A DNA stretch of 23,949 bases from GCA-2733415 sp965178635 (GCA_965178635.1 CBCXVT010000032.1:1-23949), one strand, 5' to 3'. Positions 16,053-23,949 are shown, counted from the stretch's first letter. Translations and numbers: made by a program. Notes: generated from the letters alone by a model not told the origin.

Positions 16053-17279
16053 TTATAGCTCTTTCGGGTAACATACAAAGTATTTTTTAACAGGCTTTGA
16101 TAAAACTCTTAAATTCAAATGGTCTGAGGCTTCTGTAGCCTCAATTACCTTACCTTTTTTAGAAAGTATCTTTATACCTTCTTTAGCACTGTCATATGCT
16201 TGATTTGATACTGTTGACTTGTACACAAAGTAATTGACCTCATGATCTGACAAGCCATATTTATCTTTTGTCTTTTGTTGTAGTTTTTGAAACTTGTCAG
16301 CAGAAACCTCTTCTTTTGTCAACTTAACTTTGAGTAAATTTCTATTAATAATCATGCTTGATAAATTCGATAAAACAACGTCATCATGATCTATCCATGA
16401 TTTCATTGCTGCAACAATATCATAGTCATCTAATTTTGAAAATATATCTAACGTTTCTTGTTCAAAATTAGAGGCGTCTATTTTATGTTGTAAGAAATAA
16501 CTGAAAGGTTTGCTGGCCTCTACTTTAACACCATTTTCCACTAATTCCTTTGCACGTTTTAAAACTCGTACCAATAAGCTTTCTGCCACTAAACTGGTTT
16601 TATGCAAGTAGACTTGCCAATACATCAAGCGTCTTGCTAATAAAAACTTCTCTACAGAATATATTCCTTTATCCTCAATAACCAATTCATTATCAACAAC
16701 ATTTAACATGGTAATCAATCGTTCTGAGTTGATATTTCCTTCTGCTACACCTGTATAAAAACTATCCCTTTTCAAATAATCAGCCCTATCCATATCTAAT
16801 TGACTGCTTATCAGTTGATTGAAAAACTTACGTTTATAAGCCCCTTTAAATATTTCAATAGCTAAAGATAATTTCCCGTCAAATTCAGAATTCAACTGAT
16901 TCATAAACTTTAAAGAAATTTCTTCATGAGTAATTCCTTCAACAATACTATGCTCCATAGCATGAGAAAATGGTCCGTGCCCAATATCATGCAATAAAAT
17001 AGCCAATAATAGCGCTGTACTTTCCTCATCAGAAATGACAACTTTTTTAAACTGTAATACTTTTATCGCATTATTCATCAAATGCATACAACCTAAAGCA
17101 TGATGAAATCTGGTATGATGTGCCCCAGGATAAACCAAGTATGTCAACCCCATTTGTGACACACGTCTTAAGCGTTGAAAATACTTATGTTGAATAACAT
17201 CAAAAATAAGTTCGTTAGGAATTGTAATAAAACCGTAAATTGGGTCGTTTAATATCTTAAGTTTGTTGTTTGAATTCAA
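16053..17279 (-). CDS. HD-domain phosphohydrolase (dNTPase/SAMHD1-like)
   Basis: A 408-residue HD-superfamily protein. The metal-binding motifs are HTRFHHALG (55-63), LLHDIGHGPFSHAME (95-109, with the eponymous His97-Asp98) and LDMDRADYLKRDS (161-173). These are characteristic of the dNTP triphosphohydrolase/SAMHD1-like branch found widely in Bacteroidota. The N-terminus (LKILNDPIYGFITIP) is also typical of the group. Which nucleotide it acts on, or whether it is a dNTPase, cannot be read from sequence. It is the first gene of the minus-strand lipid A cluster, with a promoter box 28 nt upstream. The lpxD start follows its stop by 22 bp, so it is likely to be co-expressed with the lipid A genes. 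Confidence 0.85.
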   Translation of the reverse strand: MNSNNKLKILNDPIYGFITIPNELIFDVIQHKYFQRLRRVSQMGLTYLVYPGAHHTRFHHALGCMHLMNNAIKVLQFKKVVISDEESTALLLAILLHDIGHGPFSHAMEHSIVEGITHEEISLKFMNQLNSEFDGKLSLAIEIFKGAYKRKFFNQLISSQLDMDRADYLKRDSFYTGVAEGNINSERLITMLNVVDNELVIEDKGIYSVEKFLLARRLMYWQVYLHKTSLVAESLLVRVLKRAKELVENGVKVEASKPFSYFLQHKIDASNFEQETLDIFSKLDDYDIVAAMKSWIDHDDVVLSNLSSMIINRNLLKVKLTKEEVSADKFQKLQQKTKDKYGLSDHEVNYFVYKSTVSNQAYDSAKEGIKILSKKGKVIEATEASDHLNLRVLSKPVKKYFVCYPKEL

Positions 17280-17307
17280 AAGCTATGGTTTTTGACACTT
17301 GTACTGA

Positions 17308-17315
17308 CAAACTTA
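17308..17315 (-). promoter_or_regulatory. Promoter -7 box of the HD/lpx cluster
   Basis: The minus strand reads TAAGTTTG (perfect TAnnTTTG) 28 nt before the ATG of the HD gene, in the 80-bp divergent gap shared with porX. The plus-strand box for porX is less clear; the best candidate is TAATTTTT near 17344-17351 with TTTG at about 17320. Confidence 0.5.
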
Positions 17316-17359
17316 ATAATTTGTTTAGTATTTTAACTGTTGAATAATTTTTATTTTAT

Positions 17360-18907
17360 ATGAATAACATCAAGATTCTTTGGGTAGACGACGAAATAGA
17401 CTTATTAAAACCTCATGTGATTTTTTTAGAAAAGAAAAACTGTGAAGTGACCACCTGTTTTAGCGGTGCTGAAGCACTAGAAATTATTGAAACCCAAAAT
17501 TTTGATATCATTTTTTTAGATGAAAATATGCCTGGTTTAACTGGCTTGGAAACATTATCTGAAATAAAAGAGCGCAAAGCACATATCCCTGTAGTCATGA
17601 TTACTAAAAGTGAAGAAGAGCACTTAATGGAGGAAGCCATCGGTTCTAAAATTGCTGATTACCTCATTAAGCCTGTTAATCCTAATCAGATATTACACAG
17701 TATTAAAAAGAACTTAGATTTTTCAAGGTTGATCTCTGAAAAAACCATGTCTAACTATCAACAAGAATTCAGGAAAATTTCTATGAATTTAGCCATGATA
17801 AATTCTTGGGATGAATGGGCAGAGTTATATCAAAAGTTAATTTACTGGGAGCTTGAACTAGAAACTATTGAAGATTCTGGAATGCAAGAAATACTTATTT
17901 CTCAAAAAAGCGAAGCCAATAACGCATTCTGTAAATTCATTGACAATAACTATCCAGAATGGTTTAAAAACAAAGAAGAAGCCCCTTTGATGTCACACAA
18001 CTTGTTTAAAGAATGGATTGTTCCAGAATTAAGCGAACAACCTACCCTATTGGTTGTTGTTGATAATTTGAGGTATGACCAATGGAAAGCTTTTGAACCA
18101 AGTGTTGCCACTTATTACAAAAAGGTATCTGAAAAACCATTTTGCAGTATTTTACCTACCGCAACCCAGTATGCGAGAAATGCTATTTTTTCCGGATTGA
18201 TGCCTTCTGATATGGAAAAACAACACCCAGATTTTTGGAAAAATGACACTGATGAAGGCGGAAAAAACATGCATGAAAATGATTTTCTAAAAGCCCAAAT
18301 TCAACGTTTACGTTTAGATATTAAACATGATTATTTTAAAATCACCAATTTAAATGCTGGAAAAAAGCTAGCAAACAACTTTAAGTCATGCGCTTCAAAC
18401 GACTTAACTGTAGTGGTTTATAATTTCGTAGATATGTTGTCTCATTCAAAAACTGATATGGAGGTGATAAAAGAATTAGCCTCTGACGATAAGGCGTACA
18501 GATCTTTGACTCAGAGTTGGTTTAAAAATTCTCCGCTACTAGATATCATTACTCAGGCACATGACCTTAATATGAAGTTAATCATAACAACTGACCATGG
18601 AACAATAAATGTTAATTCTCCTTCAAAAGTAATTGGAGATAAACGCACAAGTTTAAATTTACGCTATAAAACAGGTAAGAGTTTAACCTATAATGATAAA
18701 GATGTATTGGCGGCTAAAAACCCAAAAACGATACATTTACCAAGTATAAACATGAGTAGTTCATTTATTTTTGCAAAAGGTGATATGTTTTTTGCATACC
18801 CGAATAACTACAACCATTACGTCAGTTATTTTAAAAACACCTATCAACATGGTGGTGTATCACTAGAAGAAATGATTATCCCGTTTGTAGTTTTAGACCC
18901 TAAATAA
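17360..18907 (+). CDS. porX: T9SS two-component response regulator PorX (receiver + PglZ effector)
   Basis: The 515-residue protein has the PorX length and layout. Residues 1-118 are a CheY-like receiver: acidic pocket Asp10/Asp11, phospho-acceptor Asp54 in IFLDENMPG, Thr82 and Lys104 in YLIKPV. A helical linker (about 125-210) leads to a PglZ/alkaline-phosphatase-superfamily domain with metal and nucleophile motifs VVVDNLRYDQW (232-242), PTATQYARNAIFSG (266-279), VDMLSHSK (357-364), TTDHGT (410-415) and His497. In Porphyromonas gingivalis PorX works with PorY and controls T9SS gene expression and function; its PglZ domain acts as a zinc-dependent phosphodiesterase. The kinase gene is not in this window. 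It starts the plus-strand operon and is divergent from the lipid A cluster. Confidence 0.94.
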   Translation: MNNIKILWVDDEIDLLKPHVIFLEKKNCEVTTCFSGAEALEIIETQNFDIIFLDENMPGLTGLETLSEIKERKAHIPVVMITKSEEEHLMEEAIGSKIADYLIKPVNPNQILHSIKKNLDFSRLISEKTMSNYQQEFRKISMNLAMINSWDEWAELYQKLIYWELELETIEDSGMQEILISQKSEANNAFCKFIDNNYPEWFKNKEEAPLMSHNLFKEWIVPELSEQPTLLVVVDNLRYDQWKAFEPSVATYYKKVSEKPFCSILPTATQYARNAIFSGLMPSDMEKQHPDFWKNDTDEGGKNMHENDFLKAQIQRLRLDIKHDYFKITNLNAGKKLANNFKSCASNDLTVVVYNFVDMLSHSKTDMEVIKELASDDKAYRSLTQSWFKNSPLLDIITQAHDLNMKLIITTDHGTINVNSPSKVIGDKRTSLNLRYKTGKSLTYNDKDVLAAKNPKTIHLPSINMSSSFIFAKGDMFFAYPNNYNHYVSYFKNTYQHGGVSLEEMIIPFVVLDPK

Positions 18908-18924
18908 CTCCATTATAACATTCA

Positions 18925-19332
18925 ATGAAATTTACGTATCAATTAGACAAACTTCAATCAATTGCACAAAATGTAATAGATAATGTCAACAGTAAAACAC
19001 TATTGTTTTATGGAGATATGGGCGTTGGCAAAACAACTTTAATAAAAGAAATAGCTGCGTTATTAGGTGTTACTGATGTCACTTCTAGCCCAACATTTTC
19101 GTTAGTTAATGAATATCAAGGACAAGATTCAAAAGTATTTCATTTTGATTTTTACAGAATTAATAGTGAAGAAGAAGTTTACGATATTGGCATTGAAGAC
19201 TACTTCTATCAAAACGCATGGAGTTTAGTTGAGTGGCCTGAGAAAATTCCTAATATCATTCCTGAAGATGCTGTAACAATACAGCTCAATGAAAACGTTG
19301 ATGGTAGTAGAACACTAGAAATTATAACTTAA
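18925..19332 (+). CDS. tsaE: tRNA t6A37 biosynthesis ATPase TsaE
   Basis: TsaE is the small ATPase that works with TsaB and TsaD to place threonylcarbamoyl on A37 of ANN-decoding tRNAs. The 135-residue protein has the family length. Visible motifs are Walker A GDMGVGKTT (30-38), the switch-like SSPTFSLVNEY (54-64), FHFDFYR (72-78) and the C-terminal LVEWPEKI (101-108). All key residues are present. It follows porX by 17 bp and precedes the alanine-dehydrogenase-like gene by 52 bp on the same strand, so it probably shares the porX transcript. Only context links it to PorX; no functional tie is known to me. Confidence 0.95.
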   Translation: MKFTYQLDKLQSIAQNVIDNVNSKTLLFYGDMGVGKTTLIKEIAALLGVTDVTSSPTFSLVNEYQGQDSKVFHFDFYRINSEEEVYDIGIEDYFYQNAWSLVEWPEKIPNIIPEDAVTIQLNENVDGSRTLEIIT

Positions 19333-19384
19333 AACGCAATTGCTAAAAAAATAGTTGTAATTTAGTTTAAACCAACTAATTAAA

Positions 19385-20584
19385 ATGAGTAAAGCAACCA
19401 CACCTTTTTCTAAACAACAACTACTACCACAAGAAGAAACTTTAGAATTACTACATAAAAAAGGAGATTTGTTTATTGGTATTCCTAAAGAAACCTCTTA
19501 TCAAGAAAAGCGAATCTGCTTAACTCCTGATGCGGTTGGCGCATTAGTTACTCATGGACATCGCATTTTAATCGAATCTAATGCTGGAAAAGCTTCTGGG
19601 TTTACAGATGTTGATTATAGTGAAGCTGGAGCAGAAGTCACTAACGATGTAAAAAAGGTCTTTTCTTGTCCAATCATCTTAAAAGTTGAACCACCTTCTA
19701 TAGAAGAAATTGAATTAATAAATCCTCAAACACTATTAATATCTGCGCTACAGATTAAAACTCAAAGTAAAAAATACTTTGAAAAACTAGCCACAAAACG
19801 CATTACTGCCTTAGCTTTTGAATTTATAAAAGATGAAGCAGGAACATTCCCAGCAGTCAGAGCTCTAAGTGAAATTGCTGGAACTGCATCTGTTTTAGTT
19901 GCCTCAGAATTACTAGCGAATACAAATGAAGGAAATGGATTACTTTTAGGAAACATCAGTGGTGTACCACCTACAGAAGTCGTAATAATTGGCGCAGGAA
20001 CAGTTGGGGAGTTTGCAGCACGTTCTGCTATAGGTTTAGGTGCTAATGTGAAAATATTTGACAACTCATTAACAAAATTAAGATGTATACAAGCAGCATT
20101 AGGAAGACCAGTATATACATCAACCTTGCAACCTAAAACATTGCTAAAAGCCTTGAGAAGATGTGATATTGCTATTGGTGCAGTTAGAGGGAAAAACCGT
20201 TCACCGATATTAGTTTCTGAAGAAATGGTTGAACAAATGAAACCTGGTGCTGTAATACTAGATGTAAGTATCGATATGGGAGGTTGTTTTGAAACTTCTG
20301 AGGTTACCACTCATGATCATCCCACATTTATAAAACATGATGTCATACATTTTTGCATACCTAACATTCCCTCAAGATACTCAAGAACAGCGTCTCACGC
20401 CATTAGTAATATCTTCACACCTTACCTTTTAAAAATTGCAGATGATGGTGGTATAGAAAATGCTATCCGTTTTGATAGAGGTTTGAAAAATGGGTTGTAC
20501 TTTTACCACGGCGTTTTAACCAGTAAATCAGTTTCTGATTGGTTTGGATTGCCATATAATGATGCAAACTTATTAATCTTTTGA
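19385..20584 (+). CDS. ald: Alanine dehydrogenase / transhydrogenase-alpha family protein
   Basis: The 399-residue protein matches the alanine dehydrogenase/PntA family: FIGIPKETSYQEKRICLTP (30-48, with Arg43), IILKVEPP (97-104, Lys100), the NAD-binding VVIIGAGTVGEFAARSA (199-215), MKPGAVILDVSIDMGG (285-300, Asp297) and FCIPNIPSRYSRTASHAISN (323-342). It has about 25 extra N-terminal residues. The segment where Ald carries its catalytic His (LFTYLHLA-type) reads LLISALQIKTQ here, and there is no histidine anywhere between residues 60 and 309. It may therefore have different chemistry or catalyse slowly. The canonical reaction is NAD-dependent interconversion of alanine with pyruvate and ammonia. 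The family assignment is firm; the substrate is not. Confidence 0.85.
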   Translation: MSKATTPFSKQQLLPQEETLELLHKKGDLFIGIPKETSYQEKRICLTPDAVGALVTHGHRILIESNAGKASGFTDVDYSEAGAEVTNDVKKVFSCPIILKVEPPSIEEIELINPQTLLISALQIKTQSKKYFEKLATKRITALAFEFIKDEAGTFPAVRALSEIAGTASVLVASELLANTNEGNGLLLGNISGVPPTEVVIIGAGTVGEFAARSAIGLGANVKIFDNSLTKLRCIQAALGRPVYTSTLQPKTLLKALRRCDIAIGAVRGKNRSPILVSEEMVEQMKPGAVILDVSIDMGGCFETSEVTTHDHPTFIKHDVIHFCIPNIPSRYSRTASHAISNIFTPYLLKIADDGGIENAIRFDRGLKNGLYFYHGVLTSKSVSDWFGLPYNDANLLIF

Positions 20585-20614
20585 TATTATAATCAATCAC
20601 ATTTTTTTAATTAC

Positions 20615-20986
20615 ATGAATTTTATTCAACGTTTTGGATACTACTTAGTTGGTATTGTTTTAGGAAGTATTGTCGTATTTTTTGTTTGGGATAAGAAAAA
20701 AACAACGTTTTGTTATTTACCAAATTGCAGAATTTTAAAGGATATTCGTCTTAAAAAACGCGCTTTTGATCCGGCAGTACAACAATTAGTAAATACTAAA
20801 GCCTTAGATACTGCTGCTATTACCGATGCATACACCAATGGTAATGTCGACTTCTCAAAATCTAACACAAAATTGAAATCGTGTAAAACCTATATTATTG
20901 AATCAACTTATTTGCAAAAATCATATGAGTTTTTAGTTGAAAATTGTGACAGTACCGCTGTTATTAAACATGTCATCATTAAATAA
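20615..20986 (+). CDS. Small membrane-anchored protein, DUF4258-like
   Basis: The 123-residue product starts with a transmembrane segment (about 8-26, YYLVGIVLGSIVVFFVW) followed by a short basic stretch. A soluble domain of about 90 residues has paired cysteines in FCYLPNCRILKDIR (32-45) and two more later (Cys89, Cys110). From memory it resembles the DUF4258 family often annotated in Flavobacteriia next to this alanine-dehydrogenase-like gene, but I could not check that. It lies 30 bp after the Ald-like gene and 2 bp before the small lipoprotein gene, so these form one transcript. The function is unknown. Confidence 0.7.
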   Translation: MNFIQRFGYYLVGIVLGSIVVFFVWDKKKTTFCYLPNCRILKDIRLKKRAFDPAVQQLVNTKALDTAAITDAYTNGNVDFSKSNTKLKSCKTYIIESTYLQKSYEFLVENCDSTAVIKHVIIK

Positions 20987-20988
20987 CT

Positions 20989-21511
20989 ATGAGATTATAC
21001 TTAAGAATAATAGCTCTCGTATTACTATGCATAACTTTTATTGGCTGTAATTACAAAGCTAAAAGAGAAGCTGAAATTGTAAATTTAAAAATCCAACAAA
21101 ATTATATTGTTGATGCACCTAATAACTGGAGAGCTTTTATAAACCATAATCAAATAAGTTATACTCCAATAAGAAAAAGATAGAAATGTAAGGCATACCT
21201 TCGCAGGATTTAGAATTTTAAAAAAAGAAAAACATATAAACTTTAAAGAATTTCCCTTATCTCGTATCAATAAGATGAAGAATTCATTAAATATAAATTC
21301 TGAATTAATTGCAACTCAAGAAAATCGATTTGGCAAAGTATATATTCATGAATATAACTACCGCTGGGGAGCTAAAAAATATAGAGTGTTTGACATGTAT
21401 TTTCAGGTTGAACAAAAATTCTGTAAATTTAAGTACAATACCTTATCCGAAATTTATGACACGCATTTAAGTGATGCAACCTATATTTACAACAGTTTCA
21501 AACTTAAATAA
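20989..21511 (+). pseudogene. Small lipoprotein gene broken by a one-base frameshift
   Basis: The 5' frame (20989-21183, 64 residues) begins with a lipoprotein signal peptide and lipobox FIGC (Cys20). It reads to IRKR and stops at the TAG ending at 21183. A frame one base later is open from 21173 to a stop at 21511, and its coding-like stretch continues at once (DRNVRHTFAGFRILKKEK and onward; an internal ATG is at 21275). Deleting one A from the A5 run at 21174-21178 gives IRKDRNVRH and a single 173-residue lipoprotein. Either the gene is inactivated, or the A5 run is a switch or a sequencing error. The mature domain has several Trp/Tyr residues and I recognise no family. It starts 2 bp after the DUF4258-like gene. 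Confidence 0.65.
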
Positions 21512-21590
21512 CTAATACTTTTTTAAACAAATTCAAAGAGTAGTATTAAGAATTTTCATACCTTACTAATTAGTATAAATTAGTTTTATA

Positions 21591-23786
21591 ATGAAATATT
21601 TTCCAAAGCTCACCCTCCTACTTCTTTTATCATTTTTTAGTCTTACTGCCCAGAATACAATTTGGGACTATATGGGTATTTGGCAATTTAGCCAAGGGAG
21701 AGAATCTTTAAATATTTCCAAACCAGGTATTTTAAATGATTTAACTATTCAATACAACTCTTATTTAGATGGTTTTGAGGATCGTGGTTTTCAAAACTGT
21801 CAATTTGTTGATGGAAAAATTATTGCAGATTATTATGGTGGAAAAAACAATGTTATTATCACAAAAAAAGATAAAACACTTTATTTAACAATAAAACCAT
21901 TTCATCAGTTTCAACCAATAATTAATCAACCATTTTCTTTTGTACAGAAAACACTTTTAAAATATGTAACTACCAAAGAATCAACACAAATAAATAATAC
22001 CTCTTCAAAATGGTTAGTTCCGGGTGAACGAATTATAGTTGCCCCAAATAACACTAACAAACTAGTTGATATTATCTCTTCTACAGAAGGACAAATTTCA
22101 TTAACAAAGTTAAACAGTATTAAACCATTGTTTATCTCTAAAGATGTCAACCAAAAAGAAATTCAAAGATTTAATACCTCAGAACAGTTCATTAAAAAAC
22201 TATATGATTCATTAAACAAAAATGTGTTTGACTTTATCAACAAAGACAATTCTTTAATGATAAGTAAAACTGTTTATGAAAAACTGCAACTGTTTAAAAT
22301 TGCTCCGTACCCTAATAAATATGCACAAAAACATCATAAGAAGCCTAGTTCTTTAAAAACTGTAATGGGTACAGTAGATTTGGATCCTAACTTTCATTCA
22401 ATAGTTGTAAAATATCAATATGAAAATGAATACATCACCTATTTAGTTAATTATGACTTATCAGGAGAATTTAAAGGCTTGTTAAAAATTGCTTCTGGTG
22501 ATTATGTTGAGAGTTTTACGATTACTGAACCAGAATTTACTACAAATGGTATATTTGTAAATTCATATGCTATGGATGATTCGAATAACAAAATGGTTTA
22601 TAAGCTGCATAAATCAGAACGTTATATATTAGCTAATGAAGGTTATTTTTTAAACGTTAACCACACACCAGAACAGAAAAAGTTAGAACGTAAAATTCAT
22701 AGTCAAAAAACTGAATCTAAAACACTTGGCCAGATAGAGGTTAATATATATTTAGAATATCACTCAAGTAAAGAGTTTGCAACTAGACTTTTTTCAACAA
22801 TTATAAAAGACAATGTTGAATATTACGTATTTCCGTTTGATTTAAATAACGACTTAAATTACACTACTCCTTACTACAAATATGCTACTACTCATAATGG
22901 GCTAGAGAAACTCATGAACCTTCCGTTTAGAGAAAATGATGTTAATCACATTAGTGAATTTTGGGACAGAGATTATAATACACATCATTTAAATTTGAAT
23001 ATAGAATTAGACGATGTAAATAATGATGGTCATGAAGATTTATTAATGTCAATTGAAGACCGTTCTTATGTAGTTTCTACAAAACATCATTTCTGTTTTA
23101 TAAATAAAGATTACCAATGGGTTTCAAGTCCGTTTACACAGAAAGTAAACACGTATCTTGACAATGTAACAATTGATAGTAAATTAGTTTTTAAGTCATT
23201 ACACAACAGTAACAAATTACCTATCGCTTTAAAAACAATAGCTAGTGACAAACCAAATTTATTATTAAATAGTAATGAAAATTTAGTGTATTCTTTTAAA
23301 ATAAAAGGTAAAAACAAACGTGTGACTATTGCTGTTGATGAAAATGAAAAGTACTATTCCTATAAATATGGAAATTCTCAAAAAATTGATTTTGAATACA
23401 CTTCGCCAATAAATGATTCTTCAACTAATTTTAGTTTTTATTGTGAAGACCATTCAGCAACATCACCGCGTTACACAATATCTAATTTGTCGTTTACAAC
23501 TAATGGTTACGAATACACAATTTTCAACAATTATACTGCGGAAATTGATTATGAAAATTTACCAAAAGAAGATAAAAATAATTGTAATTCTTGGGTCACT
23601 AAACCGAATCACATAACTCTAAACAACGGCATTGGTATTAGAGTTAGACAGTTGTCAAACAATAAGATTACGGTTTTAGAAGCAGATACTTCAACAGTAA
23701 ATGGATATTTGGAGTTTTCTAAGTATTGGTCTAAAATTAATTTAAAACCATATGAACCAAATACTTTTAATAACTCACAAAACTAA
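21591..23786 (+). CDS. Secreted protein of unknown function with a calcium-loop-like Asp motif
   Basis: The 731-residue protein has a clear Sec signal peptide (about 1-21, LTLLLLLSFFSLTAQ). The mature part starts with a Trp-rich segment (NTIWDYMGIWQFSQG) and continues as a mixed alpha/beta protein rich in Lys, Asn and Tyr with no membrane span. Around residues 474-484 is DDVNNDGHEDLL, a D-x-N-x-D-G-x-x-D loop like those that bind calcium in FG-GAP or dockerin-type repeats; only one copy is evident. No T9SS sorting domain is seen at the C-terminus. It is separated by about 80 bp from the lipoprotein gene, with TACTTTTT at about 21516-21523 as a weak -7 candidate. I do not recognise the family; a periplasmic or exported location is inferred. 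Confidence 0.8.
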   Translation: MKYFPKLTLLLLLSFFSLTAQNTIWDYMGIWQFSQGRESLNISKPGILNDLTIQYNSYLDGFEDRGFQNCQFVDGKIIADYYGGKNNVIITKKDKTLYLTIKPFHQFQPIINQPFSFVQKTLLKYVTTKESTQINNTSSKWLVPGERIIVAPNNTNKLVDIISSTEGQISLTKLNSIKPLFISKDVNQKEIQRFNTSEQFIKKLYDSLNKNVFDFINKDNSLMISKTVYEKLQLFKIAPYPNKYAQKHHKKPSSLKTVMGTVDLDPNFHSIVVKYQYENEYITYLVNYDLSGEFKGLLKIASGDYVESFTITEPEFTTNGIFVNSYAMDDSNNKMVYKLHKSERYILANEGYFLNVNHTPEQKKLERKIHSQKTESKTLGQIEVNIYLEYHSSKEFATRLFSTIIKDNVEYYVFPFDLNNDLNYTTPYYKYATTHNGLEKLMNLPFRENDVNHISEFWDRDYNTHHLNLNIELDDVNNDGHEDLLMSIEDRSYVVSTKHHFCFINKDYQWVSSPFTQKVNTYLDNVTIDSKLVFKSLHNSNKLPIALKTIASDKPNLLLNSNENLVYSFKIKGKNKRVTIAVDENEKYYSYKYGNSQKIDFEYTSPINDSSTNFSFYCEDHSATSPRYTISNLSFTTNGYEYTIFNNYTAEIDYENLPKEDKNNCNSWVTKPNHITLNNGIGIRVRQLSNNKITVLEADTSTVNGYLEFSKYWSKINLKPYEPNTFNNSQN

Positions 23787-23802
23787 TTTAGTTCATTTTA
23801 AA

Positions 23803-23949
23803 TTATACTCTTTTATCAATAAAGTCAACTGGTTTTCGACTCATTTTCGGGAATCTAAGTCTATTTATATCTTTAGAATCATGGAATTCAATAACAGGTG
23901 CTACACGAAGTTTTGCTCTAAAATGATCCTTTATTTTTGATAACAACTC
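23803..23949 (-). CDS. C-terminal end of a phenylacetate-CoA-ligase-like (PaaK family) protein, partial
   Basis: The last 48 codons of a minus-strand gene enter from the right edge and end at 23803. They read FRAKLRVAPVIEF, then RLRFPKMSRKPVDFIDKRV. The pattern of a basic helix, VAP, FP, then SRKPxxFIDKR is the usual end of PaaK-type adenylate-forming ligases in Bacteroidota, which often serve in cell-envelope or capsule loci as well as phenylacetate degradation. It converges on the 731-residue secreted protein gene with only 16 bp between stop codons and no terminator hairpin. The start and catalytic motifs are outside the window, so substrate is open. Confidence 0.65.
   Translation of the reverse strand, partial: ELLSKIKDHFRAKLRVAPVIEFHDSKDINRLRFPKMSRKPVDFIDKRV

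Noticed and set aside
16031..16078. Longer lpxD start at 16078
   Set aside because: Would overlap the HD gene and add 16 residues with no LpxD homology; MEFTAEQIA at 16030 is the usual beginning.
19762..20310. Minus-strand 182-codon open frame
   Set aside because: Antisense to the Ald-like gene, which has full family motifs across the same stretch.
21513..21548. Possible terminator after the lipoprotein gene (taatact/agtatta)
   Set aside because: Only 7 bp with a 22-nt loop and no U-tract; too weak to call.
23752..23940. Plus-strand 62-codon open frame at the right end
   Set aside because: Overlaps the end of the secreted-protein gene and runs antisense to the PaaK-like C-terminus, which has a family-typical ending.

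Overview
The window is AT-rich and looks like a chromosomal segment of a member of the Flavobacteriaceae (Bacteroidota). The evidence is a fused lpxC/fabZ gene, a PorX-type regulator, a protein with a type IX secretion (T9SS) C-terminal sorting domain, and Bacteroidota-type promoter boxes (TAnnTTTG) in place of strong Shine-Dalgarno signals. Genus cannot be fixed from this sequence alone. I saw no rRNA, tRNA, CRISPR array, insertion sequence or phage gene.

Region 1 (1-4701, minus strand) is a Pel-like exopolysaccharide cassette, in transcription order: a PelF-like glycosyltransferase, a PelG-like polytopic exporter with an unusual N-terminal soluble domain, a secreted GH114/TM1410-type polygalactosaminidase-like protein, and a polytopic membrane protein that runs off the left edge. 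The last three are spaced by a 14-bp overlap and a 6-bp gap, so they are almost certainly one operon. Region 2 (4997-6314) is a single RlmI-type rRNA methyltransferase gene with its own promoter box, set off by a strong hairpin terminator. Region 3 (6332-9785) is a large T9SS cargo gene (Asp-box/sortilin-like repeats, PKD, MAM-like domain, sorting domain). It is split into two frames exactly at a TTTA tetranucleotide repeat. Removing one repeat unit restores a single 1136-codon reading frame.

Region 4 (9903-17315, minus strand) is a compact lipid A and housekeeping cluster: HD-domain phosphohydrolase, lpxD, lpxC-fabZ, lpxA, efp, a second LpxD-like acyltransferase, an NTF2-like protein, then sucD with its own promoter and tandem terminators. 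It supplies the first steps of lipid A synthesis (LpxA, LpxC, LpxD) and the FabZ dehydratase that competes for the same 3-hydroxyacyl-ACP pool.

Region 5 (17360-21511, plus strand) starts divergently from the lpx cluster: porX (T9SS response regulator with PglZ effector domain), tsaE (tRNA t6A ATPase), an alanine-dehydrogenase-like gene lacking the usual catalytic histidine, a small membrane-anchored protein, and a small lipoprotein gene broken by one base at an A5 run. Region 6 is a 731-residue secreted protein of unknown function, then the C-terminal 48 residues of a phenylacetate-CoA-ligase-like protein on the minus strand at the right edge.

The most interesting observations are the tetranucleotide-repeat break in the surface protein gene (a candidate phase-variation switch), the Pel-like cassette with its extra domain and uncharacterised membrane protein, and two divergent enzyme paralogues (LpxD-like and Ald-like) with changed active-site neighbourhoods.
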